This document shows positions 56,101-64,000 of a DNA stretch of 64,000 nt, piece by piece. A model generated the notes under the pieces. That model had not been told where the DNA came from and searched no databases. It saw only the letters and a program-made list of their open reading frames with translations. The position numbers and the translations under genes were made by a program. Numbering within the stretch: position 1 is the first letter of the stretch; each line of letters begins with the position of its first letter. The stretch is from contig CM082577.2 of NCBI GenBank assembly GCA_040954595.2, forward strand, positions 19,840,001 to 19,904,000. The letters run 5' to 3'. The stretch comes from Balanoglossus misakiensis (Eukaryota; Hemichordata).

Positions 56101-59100
56101 TATAGATCAAACTTTGTGTAATACACAGGGTTCGTACGGTCCTGGAATCTCCTGGAAATTCAAAATTTCTCCTGGAATCTTCTGAAAAACTGTGAGTCAC
56201 GATCGCATTTCACCGGATCGTGCAAACATTTGAATCATCGTGAAACGTGAAATAGTATACACATGATGACTGACAAAGAGGGCAACAGTGTATTTTGATG
56301 TCCGAGGGCGCTGCTAGTCACAACTAAAACAGACTGTTTTGGTGTGACTGGCAGTCCCGAGGTCATCAAAAATACACTGTTGCCCGAATATGTCAGTCAT
56401 CATGTGTTTTGTAACACACCAAACACGACACACACCACATCCAGGCAACAGTACTGGACAGAAACCGATCGAACTGATGCCCTAGGGAACAGTTCGAAAT
56501 GACTAAGGTCACGTGACGGCGTATTGACGAATCACGATCGAGGGTTTGCGGCATGGTGTGTTACAATACGCATTGCCCATTTCACTCAGTCAAACAGCAG
56601 TACACTGCCCATTTCACTCAGCGCACCAGTTATCTTTAAACAGGCGTCCTAAAAATAGTATCATTGACATAGTAATGCACAAATTGCAACAACTAACGCA
56701 GCTCAGCATTCTGGTCGCAACAAAATATCTAAAACTTGACAAAAGATGTAGCAAAAATGCAGACGTTTTTTTATATTTTGTAATGTTTTCAGCAGCAAAA
56801 CAGTAATTTCCATCAGTAATTTGTCAATTTTATCAGGACATAGATCATTGCTTTAGGGACCGTTCAGTTTTTACGGGCGAGGGGGGGGGGCAAAATCCAA
56901 GGGGGGAGGTCACTTAAATTTTGAAATCCAAAAGGGGGATCATCTTTTTTTTTAAGTTTAGGGGGGATCACATACTTTTGCCCGCAACTTTTGCTTTTGA
57001 GTCTACAAAATTGGAGTTTCAAGCCCCCCCCCCCCTTTTTTTTTACAAAATTTTTTAATGTGGGAGGGGGGACACCCCTTCATTGGTCATTGAAATTTGT
57101 ACTATCACAGTCGAAAGTCATTAAATGATTTGTTAAACTAGAATAACAAGTTCATGTGAATGTAACAGTAATAGTAATTTTTTTTGTTGCGTAAAACATC
57201 CTGGAAAATGGCATTTTTACCACAAAAACTCCAGGAAAATTACTGGAATTTTGAATTGCTCTAGGTGTATGAACCCTGAATACATTGCAATTTTTGTCAA
57301 AAAATTGTTTTCTTTGAAACCACATTGCTTTGAACTTTGGCAGGCATGTTCCTTGTGGTGACTAAAGTATTGTAAATTTTGTACAATACTTGCATAATTT
57401 TTTTGCCACTTTGTTTTCTTTGAAACTGCTTGTTGGAATGCTTTGAAATTTGGTTGGAATATTCCTATGGGTAACCCAAGTTTTTCTCTGATTGCTTTGG
57501 AATTTAATATACAATTTCATAACACATATATGTGCAACTTTTATTTAATTCTGATGTCAGAAATTTTCAATATTTAGCGAGTTTATTTTGTAAATTTCTT
57601 TATTTTTTGTTACCAAATTTTCTCCTAAACCAATTGTCCAGTTTTTTTGACAGTTACTGTTTACAAGGAGTTGGTACAGCCATAACGCAACAGCTTGAAG
57701 CTTCATTAGCATATTATCGCCTATCCAGATCAGAACCATAACATTTTGAAGGACCACTCACTGACCGTTTTTTGAGGCATTTTCAACTAGCCGTAACTTT
57801 TGCTAGAGTGCATTATTTTAAATCATGTACACGGGCAAACCTCATCTGACATGTCTTATTTCGTGCCATCCAAATGGATTTTGGAATTATTTACTGAAAT
57901 ATTGATATTACGGCGATTTTCCTAAGGTTACTTCAGCGGTCGAAAATATGGTCCAGCTTTTCGCTTCCAATTTCCATAATATGTACCGGAAAATTTACAG
58001 ATTTCAGGGCAATGTGGGTTTTTCTACACTCTAAATGACCGTGTAAAGAAAGTTGGTAAAGATACAAGTGTAACGGGTGGTTTTACCCGGAAGTCGTCAC
58101 ATGACCTACTTGTGACCCGAGGTTTCCTTGCCGCTGATGTAAACACTTGTAAATACGCAACTATCCCAGTTGCTTGTTGCAGTTTCTGTTTAACCCGATT
58201 TTGGAGTTGAAAGAATCGGATTGATTTTTTACAAACATTTTAACGTTTTTCATTTTGTGAAACACCACAGTCAACGAAATCTGTAAGTATTTTATTCTTG
58301 CAATGGCTGTGGTGTGGAGACATCGCCGAAAGTGGACACACAGCCCTGGCATGCAGAGCCAGCCTTGTGTGTACCGTACCATATACGACATTGAACCGGT
58401 AATCATTACTGATGAAGTATTAACCGAAGTTTCACTAGTACAGAGACATGTACAATGATGTAGGTGCAGTTGCATGTTTGTTCCAATGAAGACTCAATTA
58501 TTAAAGGAATGAAAATTGACTAAGACCTCACTTTGGGTTTATGTGGATTTTTATGCATACACACAGCCGGCCGCTAGTGATATTAATACTGTCCAAAATA
58601 GAGAGTTTAGGCAGATCTCGATGATCATCGTTAATTTGCATTATATTATACCAGTATATTGATGGTGTAAATCACGCTATTTGATTGGTCGAGACACGAC
58701 ACGTGACCGTGATATATTAGCCATATACCACAGTCATATATCATAGTCAAAGAAAATGCCTTTTTAAAATGTTTTATGCAAAGTTTCAATATACTGACAT
58801 AATATAATAGCAATAAAACACCCCCAGCCATGGTATACCACGAGATTTTGACCAGTTCAACTCCATATACGCACTCGCTATCGCTCGTGCGTATATGTCG
58901 TGAACTGGTCAAAATCTCGTGGTATACCATGGCTGGGGGTGTTTTATTGCTTAAATAATACATGTTGTAGGTACCATGTTAGTTTATAAAATAGGCCATA
59001 TAAGATGAACTCATTTCCAATATTTTCATTTATCAACACTACATGTGGGACGTACTTAAACCATCTCTCGTAAACAATATACACATGCTGCACTGAATGC

Positions 59101-59736
59101 TCGATATGGGCCACGTTGTAAACTACCGCCATTTCCCACTGAAAATGACCTTGTCAAGGCAAAAAGTAAACAAATTACGTTACGTTATTTCTCTGAAACT
59201 ATAGCATTAATCCTCAAAAATACTCCCGAAGATATAGTTCGATATATGTACCTTTAAATCCAACAAAATTACTCAGAACGCTCGCCATTGACCCAATTCA
59301 GACACCCTTTTCGGGGCTCAGTGTAATGTTTTTCGAATCAGATTCCTCATTTGCATATGTTAATGAAGGCGTTACGTTCTGGCTGGGTACCCCCAACTAA
59401 GAGATGTTTACATAACTTTAATAGGCCAGCTATTACAGAGACCACCATCTATTTTATTTTTGGCTCCGAAGTGTAGACGAGGAGTCTTTGATATTGGAAA
59501 TTCAGATACTTCCGGTGTGAACTTCCATTCGTCAATATCTGTCAAACTGTCAAGAATGCATACCATTTACTGGTAGGGTCGTGTAGCTTAATTTAGTTTT
59601 GAGGTGTTGAGAGAGAATTGGAACAATGACTGTAGACAGAAATGGGGAGTAGCCAGTGTTAAGTTTTACTTCGAGGTTTCTGAGTTGCCTGTTACCTATT
59701 ACAGAAACCAGCTTTGTGTTGGTGTGCTGTTTGTGT

Positions 59737-59780
<44 letters not shown>

Positions 59781-62700
59781 TAGACGTGATGGGAGTCTGG
59801 TTGAACGGTATAGCCTGATGAGCAAGCGTTGTTGCTAAGCGACCTACATTTTGTATCTTGGTAGTGATCGTCAAGCGCCTCAACCATTTGCTGGTGCGTT
59901 ATTTTTAATTACCAGTGGCAGGTCAGTGAGCGACTCTGTCTGCCTGTCCCATTTCGATATATATATATGGTTAGGTCATATCTGCATGCCAATATCACAT
60001 GTGATTTTTATTCTGGTGTACAGTGGAACACCGGATTATCTAAACACTGATTATCCAAATTTCGGGTTATCCGAACATGACACTTCGGTACGGTCCGTGA
60101 ATATTTAATTAGCCGGGCCAAGCACCTGTTTTCTCGGCGGTCTGTGACATTTGCGCAGGAAAACTAACAATTCAGACGATTTTCTTTGGTCAGTTCTAAT
60201 CGTTTATGTTGAAATGGGTGGTTGGACTTAGGACCATAAAGACACCAACTCTAGCGAAATCTTCCATTTCTACCAGGCCTTCGCACGTACGATGACGAGA
60301 ACGTGTCTGGGGAACGCGTATGATCACGATGCGAAACTGATCAGATTGTTGCAGCTTTGACTTCATCTTGATTTCTTTTTAAACTATTTGAACTCTTAAT
60401 TTTTTTTAAATACAAGAAGGCAATTTGTGTTTTATTTATTAATTTCTTTTTGTGCATGGAAATCCAGATGCATTTATAGGGAAATATCCTAACGTACGCA
60501 CACCCCAATGGTGTGGTCAATTTCCTTTGTTCGGATGTGCCAATATCAATTATCTGAACAATCAGTTATAATTGGCGTTCCACTGTATATGTATTTTCAT
60601 GTAATCCTCAAATGAGATCACAGTGTCCTTGACACTATGTTTTATAGCCAGGACTGGTCTTAGCATTGGAAGTTGGCATCAAGAGAACTTGTAGAGCGGG
60701 ATCATTTAATGTGAAAAAACGGAGAACTATGGAAGATTACAAGAAACAGGTACTTCCTGCTTGCTGTATTGAAGTTTTTTGATCGATTAGGCATATCTGT
60801 CCCGTCCGTGCATCCATCACCAGTGATTTCTCTGGCATTTGTAAAGCGAATTTTTAACAACTTGACTGAAGTATAGTACCCACGGCCACCGTATAGTATT
60901 TCAATGCACTCCTCTTGCTTTCACAAAAGATTCACTTGTTAGTGATATCCAGAGCTATATCCTCTGAATGTAAATTACCCTTGATGTCTGGTAATCATAC
61001 TTGTATTATCTGAATCTGAAATTGCCATAACCACCATCATTGAATATATCCAGAACTACATGTTGCTACTGCAGTAGTACCAAGCAAACAATGTACACTG
61101 AAATACCCCACTATGGCTTTCACCCCAAACTGATATCACAGTGTTTAGAATGAACGAAAACAGACCCTCAGTAGCCCGCAAACCCTGACCCTATCAATAC
61201 TATTCAGCAACAGTGACGTGTCATCCATGAAGACTGGTTATCATGTGCTCCATAGACAGAGTTAGCTTGTTGAGTCCAAACCTGTGCATTGATTGATTGA
61301 TTGTCCGTGGGGCAAGCTGTCACATGGGCCTTCCTACAGTATACAAAAGTGAGGGAAACACACTTTTTGGTAATGGATGCATAACCGTGAAATGTCTAAA
61401 ACTGATTTGTTCTTAAGTTCAATCTATGTGTGCAAAAATTATGTTTCAGCGATTTTGTAACATTTTTATTTTTCTACAAATGTATAATTATTCTGTTGTC
61501 TATATCATATTTCCACTATTGTAGTGTTCATGTATTTGCAAAACTGTGTACAGTGAAAAGGGATGTGAAGTTAACTTTAATCTATCATGTCAGTATTCTT
61601 TGTATTTTAAAAGATGTCAATCCCACTTACAAAAAAATAGCATCTTTAGTACAATTACAATGCATCAACTCAGATATTCTAAACTGTCATTTTCCCTCTT
61701 TCTGTAGATTGCATATCTGCAACGAGCTCTGCAAAGACCAAGATTGAAAGCATCCAAAGCAATTCACTAGTAAGTCTCACTTTTCGATGGTACATTGTTG
61801 TATTCTTAATCTAGTATTTCAACGTGCAATTCAGTAATTGATTACTGATCCAATATTTTTAGGTACATTTATATTCATGCTCTTCAACTAGTGAAAATAT
61901 AACATATCAAATGTCAGTTAAGATTACCTGTATAATGTTATTACACAACCTATGCTATGAGGAAAAAAAGTCTACATTTTGCAATTTTATGGCTGATCAT
62001 TGTCTTCCTCATGCTAAATGTCTGATGTTAATGTTTGTGTTCCCCATCTGGTAAAACCAGGGTAAACAAACCCTTTTTCCAGTTGAAGTGGAATCATGTA
62101 GGATTCTCTTCCTATATGATCAGTTATGACTGCCTTGTCCCCCCCCCCCCATCCTCTTTTCTTTTACTGTCCCCTGGAGTATTACAGCTCCATCCTATGA
62201 TACAAGTTATTTTGTTTATCACACACTGCTGTAAAGAGAACAGACCAGAACTGCATTTTGTTGATTGGTAAACAAATTTTATTCAAGTTATTCTGTGATG
62301 TATTTTTCTTAGCCTTATCCACCGATGTGAGCAGTATGCAGAGCATGATCCAATCCTGGCCGGAGCACAGCCCAGCAATCCATGGGTGACAGATGATACA
62401 ACAATGTGGAATCTTAACACAGTTCTGTGAGTTGCCTCTCTGTTTTTTTGTATAGTTAGGTATCTTGCAAGGTGTTGACAAACCCTCTCATGGCACATTA
62501 GAAGTAGGGTTCTGTTTGTGGAAACAAACAAACAAACAAATAAATAAATAAATAAATTAACAAATATAAATAAATAAATAACAAATAAAGAAACCACTAC
62601 TCGGTGTCTTGAATTGAGCCTCCCACCGCGTGATTGATCAGCTGACACTGAAGTTGCTTGTGACAAAGGTCCTGTCCGTATTTTTTATTTATTTATTTAT

Positions 62701-63671
62701 TTATATTCCTTTATTTATTTATTTATTTGTTTGTTTGTTTCCCCAAAAAGAACGCCTACTTCTCATGTGCCATGAAAGGGTTTGTCAACACCTTGCAAGA
62801 TACCTAACTATACAAATAAACAATCAATAAAAACTATGCCAACCACGCCACCACAGAGGTTCACCACTGTATGCCCACTGTATGCTTCTGTGGTGTATAT
62901 TACGCCAGAAAAAAGAAATTCCCTTTTTGAAGTTCAAGAGAATAATGCCTGCACCATGATTAGCCCACCTGAGCAAACATTACGCAGATAGAACTGCCAA
63001 TACTTCACTAGTTACACAGTCATTTAGACAAAGCAACCACTCCCAATGAACAACCTTACAAACATGACGTTAATCTGAATCCCCGGTCCTGCCGCATGGG
63101 TTTTTAAGAAAATGCTTTTAAAACTATATGGGGGTTTGTGCTGGGTTCGTGTAGTTCTGAGCCTTGTTCAAAATGTTTTCTAAAACAAGAAAATCAATGG
63201 GAGAAAGATGCTCACAAGAATCTCTCCTTGATTTTTTAGATTCATAATATTCTGATGTATTAAAAGTTACTCCTCTTTATAAAGACAGAATGTAAGAACT
63301 GAGAAGCTGAAGTGAATACATCGTGTGTATGTATGTTGCTCAAGAATGACAGATTGTTTGCTTGAGGGCTCTGCAGCTCTGTCCAGGAATAATGGAGAAT
63401 GCCCTCCAGTGGTAATTCTTGGTTTAAATATGCATATTGCTGATAATGTCTTGCAACTTGTGTATAGGGTGGACATTCCAACTGAACGCCGAGTCAAGAG
63501 ATGGGCTATAAGTTTGAAAGAGTTGCTGTGTGATGCCACAGGAAGACATGAATTTGAACTCTTCCTCAGGAAGGAGTACAGTCAGGAAAACATACGTTTT
63601 TGGCAATCGTGTGAAGAGTTGAAATTTTCCCCACAATCCCAAATCCAACAAAAGGTTCAGGCAATTTACAG
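47031..63671 (+). CDS. R7-family RGS protein gene, RGS9/RGS11-like (span; both ends incomplete)
   Basis: Nine exons join in matching phase and give 338 codons: DEP (residues about 14-92), DHEX (about 93-185), GGL (about 210-268) and the first part of the RGS domain (from about 284). R7 RGS proteins pair with Gbeta5 through the GGL domain, anchor through DEP/DHEX to R7BP/R9AP-type membrane partners, and accelerate GTP hydrolysis on Galpha i/o, shortening neuronal and photoreceptor signals. Motifs that fit RGS9/11 best are VFLTSIPCAFTG, YGYIFPIQD, RPP-PG at the linker and QPSNPWVTDDT. The RGS catalytic-site Asn is present (EYSQENIRFW). No frameshift or stop occurs. The N-terminal start and the RGS C-terminal half are outside the visible exons. 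Confidence 0.93.
47532..48212 (+). mobile_element. Foldback-ended element F, copy 1 (inverted relative to 49979-50580)
   Basis: It runs from 'ctttctattgttctcgcccc' with a perfect 12-bp hairpin (47561-47572/47576-47587) to a second foldback, 'ggggttattacacaaatttt' ... 'aattcgtataataacccc'. The middle shares 'ggagaggggtgttgtaaaat', 'gaaagagaacgtagac' and 'actacggcc' with the other copy. Confidence 0.75.
49150..49790. mobile_element. Composite foldback element, copy B
   Basis: Closely matches 28670-29331 from 'tatacacctactgctg' to 'aataacctta', with ATTAT/TATTAT at both edges. The palindromic core near the right end is in the opposite orientation to copy A, and the right arm is shortened. Confidence 0.75.
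49979..50580 (-). mobile_element. Foldback-ended element F, copy 2 (inverted)
   Basis: Starts with the foldback 'ggggttattacacgaatttt' ... 'aattcgtgtaataacccc' (49979-50104) and ends 'ggggcgagaacaatagaaag'. It is the reverse complement of 47532-48212 with moderate divergence. Both copies are in the same RGS intron. Confidence 0.75.
51307..51350. repeat. Perfect 13-bp inverted repeat near RGS exon
   Basis: 'caagtctatgggc' (51307-51319) and 'gcccatagacttg' (51338-51350), 18-nt spacer, about 80 bases before the acceptor of the DEP exon. Confidence 0.6.
51431..51643 (+). CDS. RGS9/11-like gene, exon: DEP core
   Basis: The acceptor is 'tgttttcttgcag' and the donor 'gattatg/gtaaat'. It reads YDLIEWLMENLDIQDSIEAL, then LFCQYGYIFPIQDIRNLVVK and LYRFQSPYFWPSQNW. 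The Y-R-F-Q-x-P-Y-F-W-P block is an R7 family hallmark. Phase 1 in and out. Confidence 0.93.
51963..52027 (+). CDS. RGS9/11-like gene, exon: DHEX start
   Basis: The acceptor is 'tttcttgttctcag' and the donor 'gaatca/gtaagt'. It reads AIYLAKRTMRNKQRHGLDEY then ES. AIYLAKR is shared with RGS9 and RGS11. Phase 1 in, phase 0 out. Confidence 0.92.
52223..54653. mobile_element. Large G-tract MITE ('agggaccgttcagttttt' family) with internal minisatellite
   Basis: TIRs 'agggaccgttcagttttt' and 'aaaaactgaacggtccct' enclose the standard interior, enlarged by the 1.3-kb minisatellite (52432-53722). A 22-24-base G run lies just inside the left end. It occupies an RGS intron. Confidence 0.8.
52432..53722. 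repeat. 70-bp minisatellite rich in telomere-like CCCTAA, about 18 units
   Basis: The unit reads 'ctaaccgaggagccctggac', 'tggagacctaaccctaatcc' and 'taaccccagactggaaccct' plus 'aaccctaatc'. Marker spacing is 70 bp, with some 58-bp units lacking 'ctaatcctaacc' and a 'gagaataaaccc' variant in several units. Copies are almost identical, so expansion or homogenisation is recent. It has replaced the short stretch between 'gggacacc' and 'ccacccc' of the host MITE. Confidence 0.9.
55337..55413 (+). CDS. RGS9/11-like gene, exon: DHEX
   Basis: The acceptor is 'gttgtttttttaatcag' and the donor 'ataag/gtaatt'. It reads NAFSKLQRMLCHKWEFVFMQ then AEEQI. W-x-F/L-x-x-M-Q-A is conserved in R7 members. Phase 0 in, phase 2 out. 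The intron before it carries the 2.4-kb MITE with the minisatellite. Confidence 0.92.
55755..55836 (+). CDS. RGS9/11-like gene, exon: DHEX end
   Basis: The acceptor is 'gtacgtgttgatag' and the donor 'cctcca/gtaagt'. It reads IAKQRKKADRIVLDSQERAF then WRVHRPP. D-x-Q-E-x-A-x-W-x-V-H-R is the R7 signature before the linker. Phase 2 in, phase 0 out. Confidence 0.93.
56126..57278. mobile_element. hAT-like TIR element with AATACA duplication, carrying nested insertions
   Basis: Ends are 'cagggttcgtac' and 'gtatgaaccctg' (one mismatch), flanked by AATACA on both sides (56120-56125, 57279-57284). Inside are a foldback (about 56255-56420, 'acatgatgactgaca'/'tgtcagtcatcatgt') and a G-tract MITE fragment (56855-57080). 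No transposase. The CAGGGTT end suggests hAT, although a 6-bp duplication is shorter than hAT's usual 8. Confidence 0.65.
57678..59394. mobile_element. 1.7-kb TIR element inserted in R1 (GGTAC flanks)
   Basis: The left end 'agccataacgcaac' mirrors the right end 'gcgttacgttctggct'. GGTAC lies on both sides (57673-57677, 59396-59400), and the R1 sequence reads through if it is removed. It carries the 58638-58950 foldback. No transposase domain was seen. Confidence 0.55.
58638..58950. mobile_element. Foldback MITE with perfect 50-bp hairpin
   Basis: The left part repeats 45669-45790. The right part is a perfect inverted repeat: 58810-58859 ('gcaataaaacacccccagcc' onward) with 58901-58950, around a 41-nt loop that itself forms an 11-bp hairpin ('catatacgcac'/'gtgcgtatatg'). 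Confidence 0.8.
59728..59780. repeat. (GT)n microsatellite
   Basis: About 25 GT units with one GA interruption; the His/Thr-repeat frames over it are not coding. Confidence 0.9.
60021..60585. mobile_element. Tc1/pogo (Tigger)-like MITE with TA duplication
   Basis: 'cagtggaacaccggattatc' at the left and 'ttataattggcgttccactg' at the right, flanked by TA on each side (60019-60020, 60586-60587). 565 bp, no ORF. Removing it restores the R1 sequence 'ctggtgta..t'. CAGTGGAACxxxGATTAT ends are typical of pogo/Tigger-derived MITEs. Confidence 0.75.
60648..60749 (+). CDS. RGS9/11-like gene, exon: linker to GGL
   Basis: The acceptor is 'ctatgttttatag' and the donor 'aaacag/gtactt'. Phase 0 at both ends, 34 codons: PGLVLALEVGIKRTCRAGSF, then NVKKRRTMEDYKKQ. 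P-G directly after HRPP and a lysine-rich helix before the GGL domain match RGS11/RGS9. The acceptor itself lies in the 3' end of an R1 repeat copy. Confidence 0.88.
61708..61769 (+). CDS. RGS9/11-like gene, exon: GGL start
   Basis: The acceptor is 'ccctctttctgtag' and the donor 'attcacta/gtaagt'. It reads IAYLQRALQRPRLKASKAIH, the first GGL helix (Ggamma-like, binds Gbeta5). Phase 0 in, phase 2 out. Confidence 0.92.
62313..62426 (+). CDS. RGS9/11-like gene, exon: GGL end
   Basis: The acceptor is 'gtatttttcttag' and the donor 'acagttct/gtgagt'. It reads LIHRCEQYAEHDPILAGAQP, then SNPWVTDDTTMWNLNTV. P-S-N-P-W is the invariant GGL/Ggamma terminus motif. Phase 2 in and out. A 140-bp inverted repeat starts about 20 bases after the donor. 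Confidence 0.93.
62446..62815. repeat. 140-bp inverted repeat just after an RGS exon donor
   Basis: 'tttgtatagttaggtatctt' (from 62447) and its complement ending near 62815 are about 95 percent matched over some 140 bp, including the paired (AAAC)n(AAAT)n / (ATTT)n(GTTT)n tracts. The loop is about 90 nt. Confidence 0.8.
62816..63467. other. RGS intron, nothing recognised
   Basis: No repeat or RNA feature seen. Confidence 0.4.
63468..63671 (+). CDS. RGS9/11-like gene, exon: RGS domain N-terminal half
   Basis: The acceptor is 'cttgtgtatag' and the donor 'atttacag/gtttgt'. It reads VDIPTERRVKRWAISLKELL, then GRHEFELFLRKEYSQENIRF and WQSCEELKF, ending QAIY in phase 2. This is the first four RGS helices, including the Asn that contacts the Galpha switch region. 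The remaining helices lie beyond the window or in the last 330 bases, where none was recognised. Confidence 0.93.
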
Positions 63672-64000
63672 GTTTGTGAGAATTTCATTGAAATTTGTGT
63701 AAATGTTAGTGTCAGTGTGTTGTTAATAATGTGAGTGATGAATGCGAATGGCAAACATGAATCATTTTGGACTAATTGGCATTTTCCCTGTTTCAAAAGC
63801 ATGATGTTATATGTTGCTTCTAATCAAACCAGGATGTCAATCAAACATTGAAAGACAAATAAGTAGAGCATAATAGTAATTATATTATATCAGTGCAACA
63901 TGGCAACAAATACATTGTTGTCATTGGATTGGATTTCCAACGCACCATTTTCTTGTCACGTACATGAAGTTAGCCTCAGCCTCAGCTTGAAAGGTCACGC
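63672..64000. other. RGS intron start, nothing recognised
   Basis: The next RGS exon (encoding the rest of the RGS domain) was not found before the window ends. Confidence 0.5.

Larger units (their letters stand above)
57279..60646 (+). repeat. R1 repeat copy, split by insertions, ending at an RGS splice acceptor
   Basis: 57287-57677 matches R1 at 3240-3620. The sequence resumes at 59396 ('ggtacccccaacta') after a 1.7-kb insertion, continues past a (GT)n-bearing insert, and ends 'atcctcaaatgagatcacag' ... 'tccttgacactatg' at about 60640. The exon acceptor is at 60646-60647. Confidence 0.7.

Noticed and set aside
59550-59887. Open frames with His-Thr repeats on the minus strand
   Set aside because: Translation of the (GT)n microsatellite.
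1-64000. Bacterial-type features (operons, CRISPR arrays, ribosome binding sites)
   Set aside because: Splice-interrupted genes and animal-type repeats throughout; no CRISPR-like repeat/spacer pattern. The 52432-53722 array has no unique spacers.

Overview
This is animal (metazoan) nuclear DNA. It is A+T-rich, the genes are split into small exons with GT/AG introns, and most of the rest is transposon-derived. Gene content and repeat style suit a marine invertebrate such as a hemichordate, amphioxus, echinoderm or mollusc. The species cannot be fixed from the sequence alone.

Two host genes are supported, both on the + strand. (1) An unrecognised gene has seven visible coding exons between 853 and 21005. 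Five consecutive introns are phase 2, and it ends in a Pro/Ser/Arg/Ala-rich disordered tail. (2) An R7-family RGS gene, closest to RGS9/RGS11, has nine visible exons from 47031 to 63671. They encode DEP, DHEX, GGL and the first part of the RGS domain. The exon junctions agree in phase throughout, and the gene runs off the right edge.

Between them (about 21-47 kb) lies transposon-rich intergenic DNA. From left to right it holds: a 1.2-kb copy of a repeat here named R1 (22515-23690); a G/C-tract foldback (24514-25294); a Penelope-like retroelement remnant with GIY-YIG domain and a complete-looking hammerhead ribozyme fold (27415-28300); a reverse-transcriptase fragment split cleanly by a 662-bp foldback element (28394-29385); CTGC-rich repeats; a 146-bp tandem array (32395-33115); a dead CR1/L2-like LINE split by a 233-bp inverted repeat (34321-36440); and a cluster at 39.9-45.4 kb. 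In that cluster a SAP-SWIM-YqaJ-type gene (+) has been interrupted by a 1.4-kb nonautonomous element and a LINE, then truncated where it meets a THAP/Harbinger-like gene (-) carrying one frameshift.

Smaller gene remnants are a THAP first exon (+, 6112-6251) and a P2X7-C-terminal-domain-like exon (-, 6850-6600).

The repeats are modular. R1 elements begin with a GGTCCCA hairpin and a microsatellite. Several families with long G/C tracts share one interior but carry different terminal inverted repeats; one copy contains an 18-unit telomere-like 70-bp minisatellite. Many perfect or near-perfect foldbacks occur. Several of these sit in RGS introns close to splice sites.
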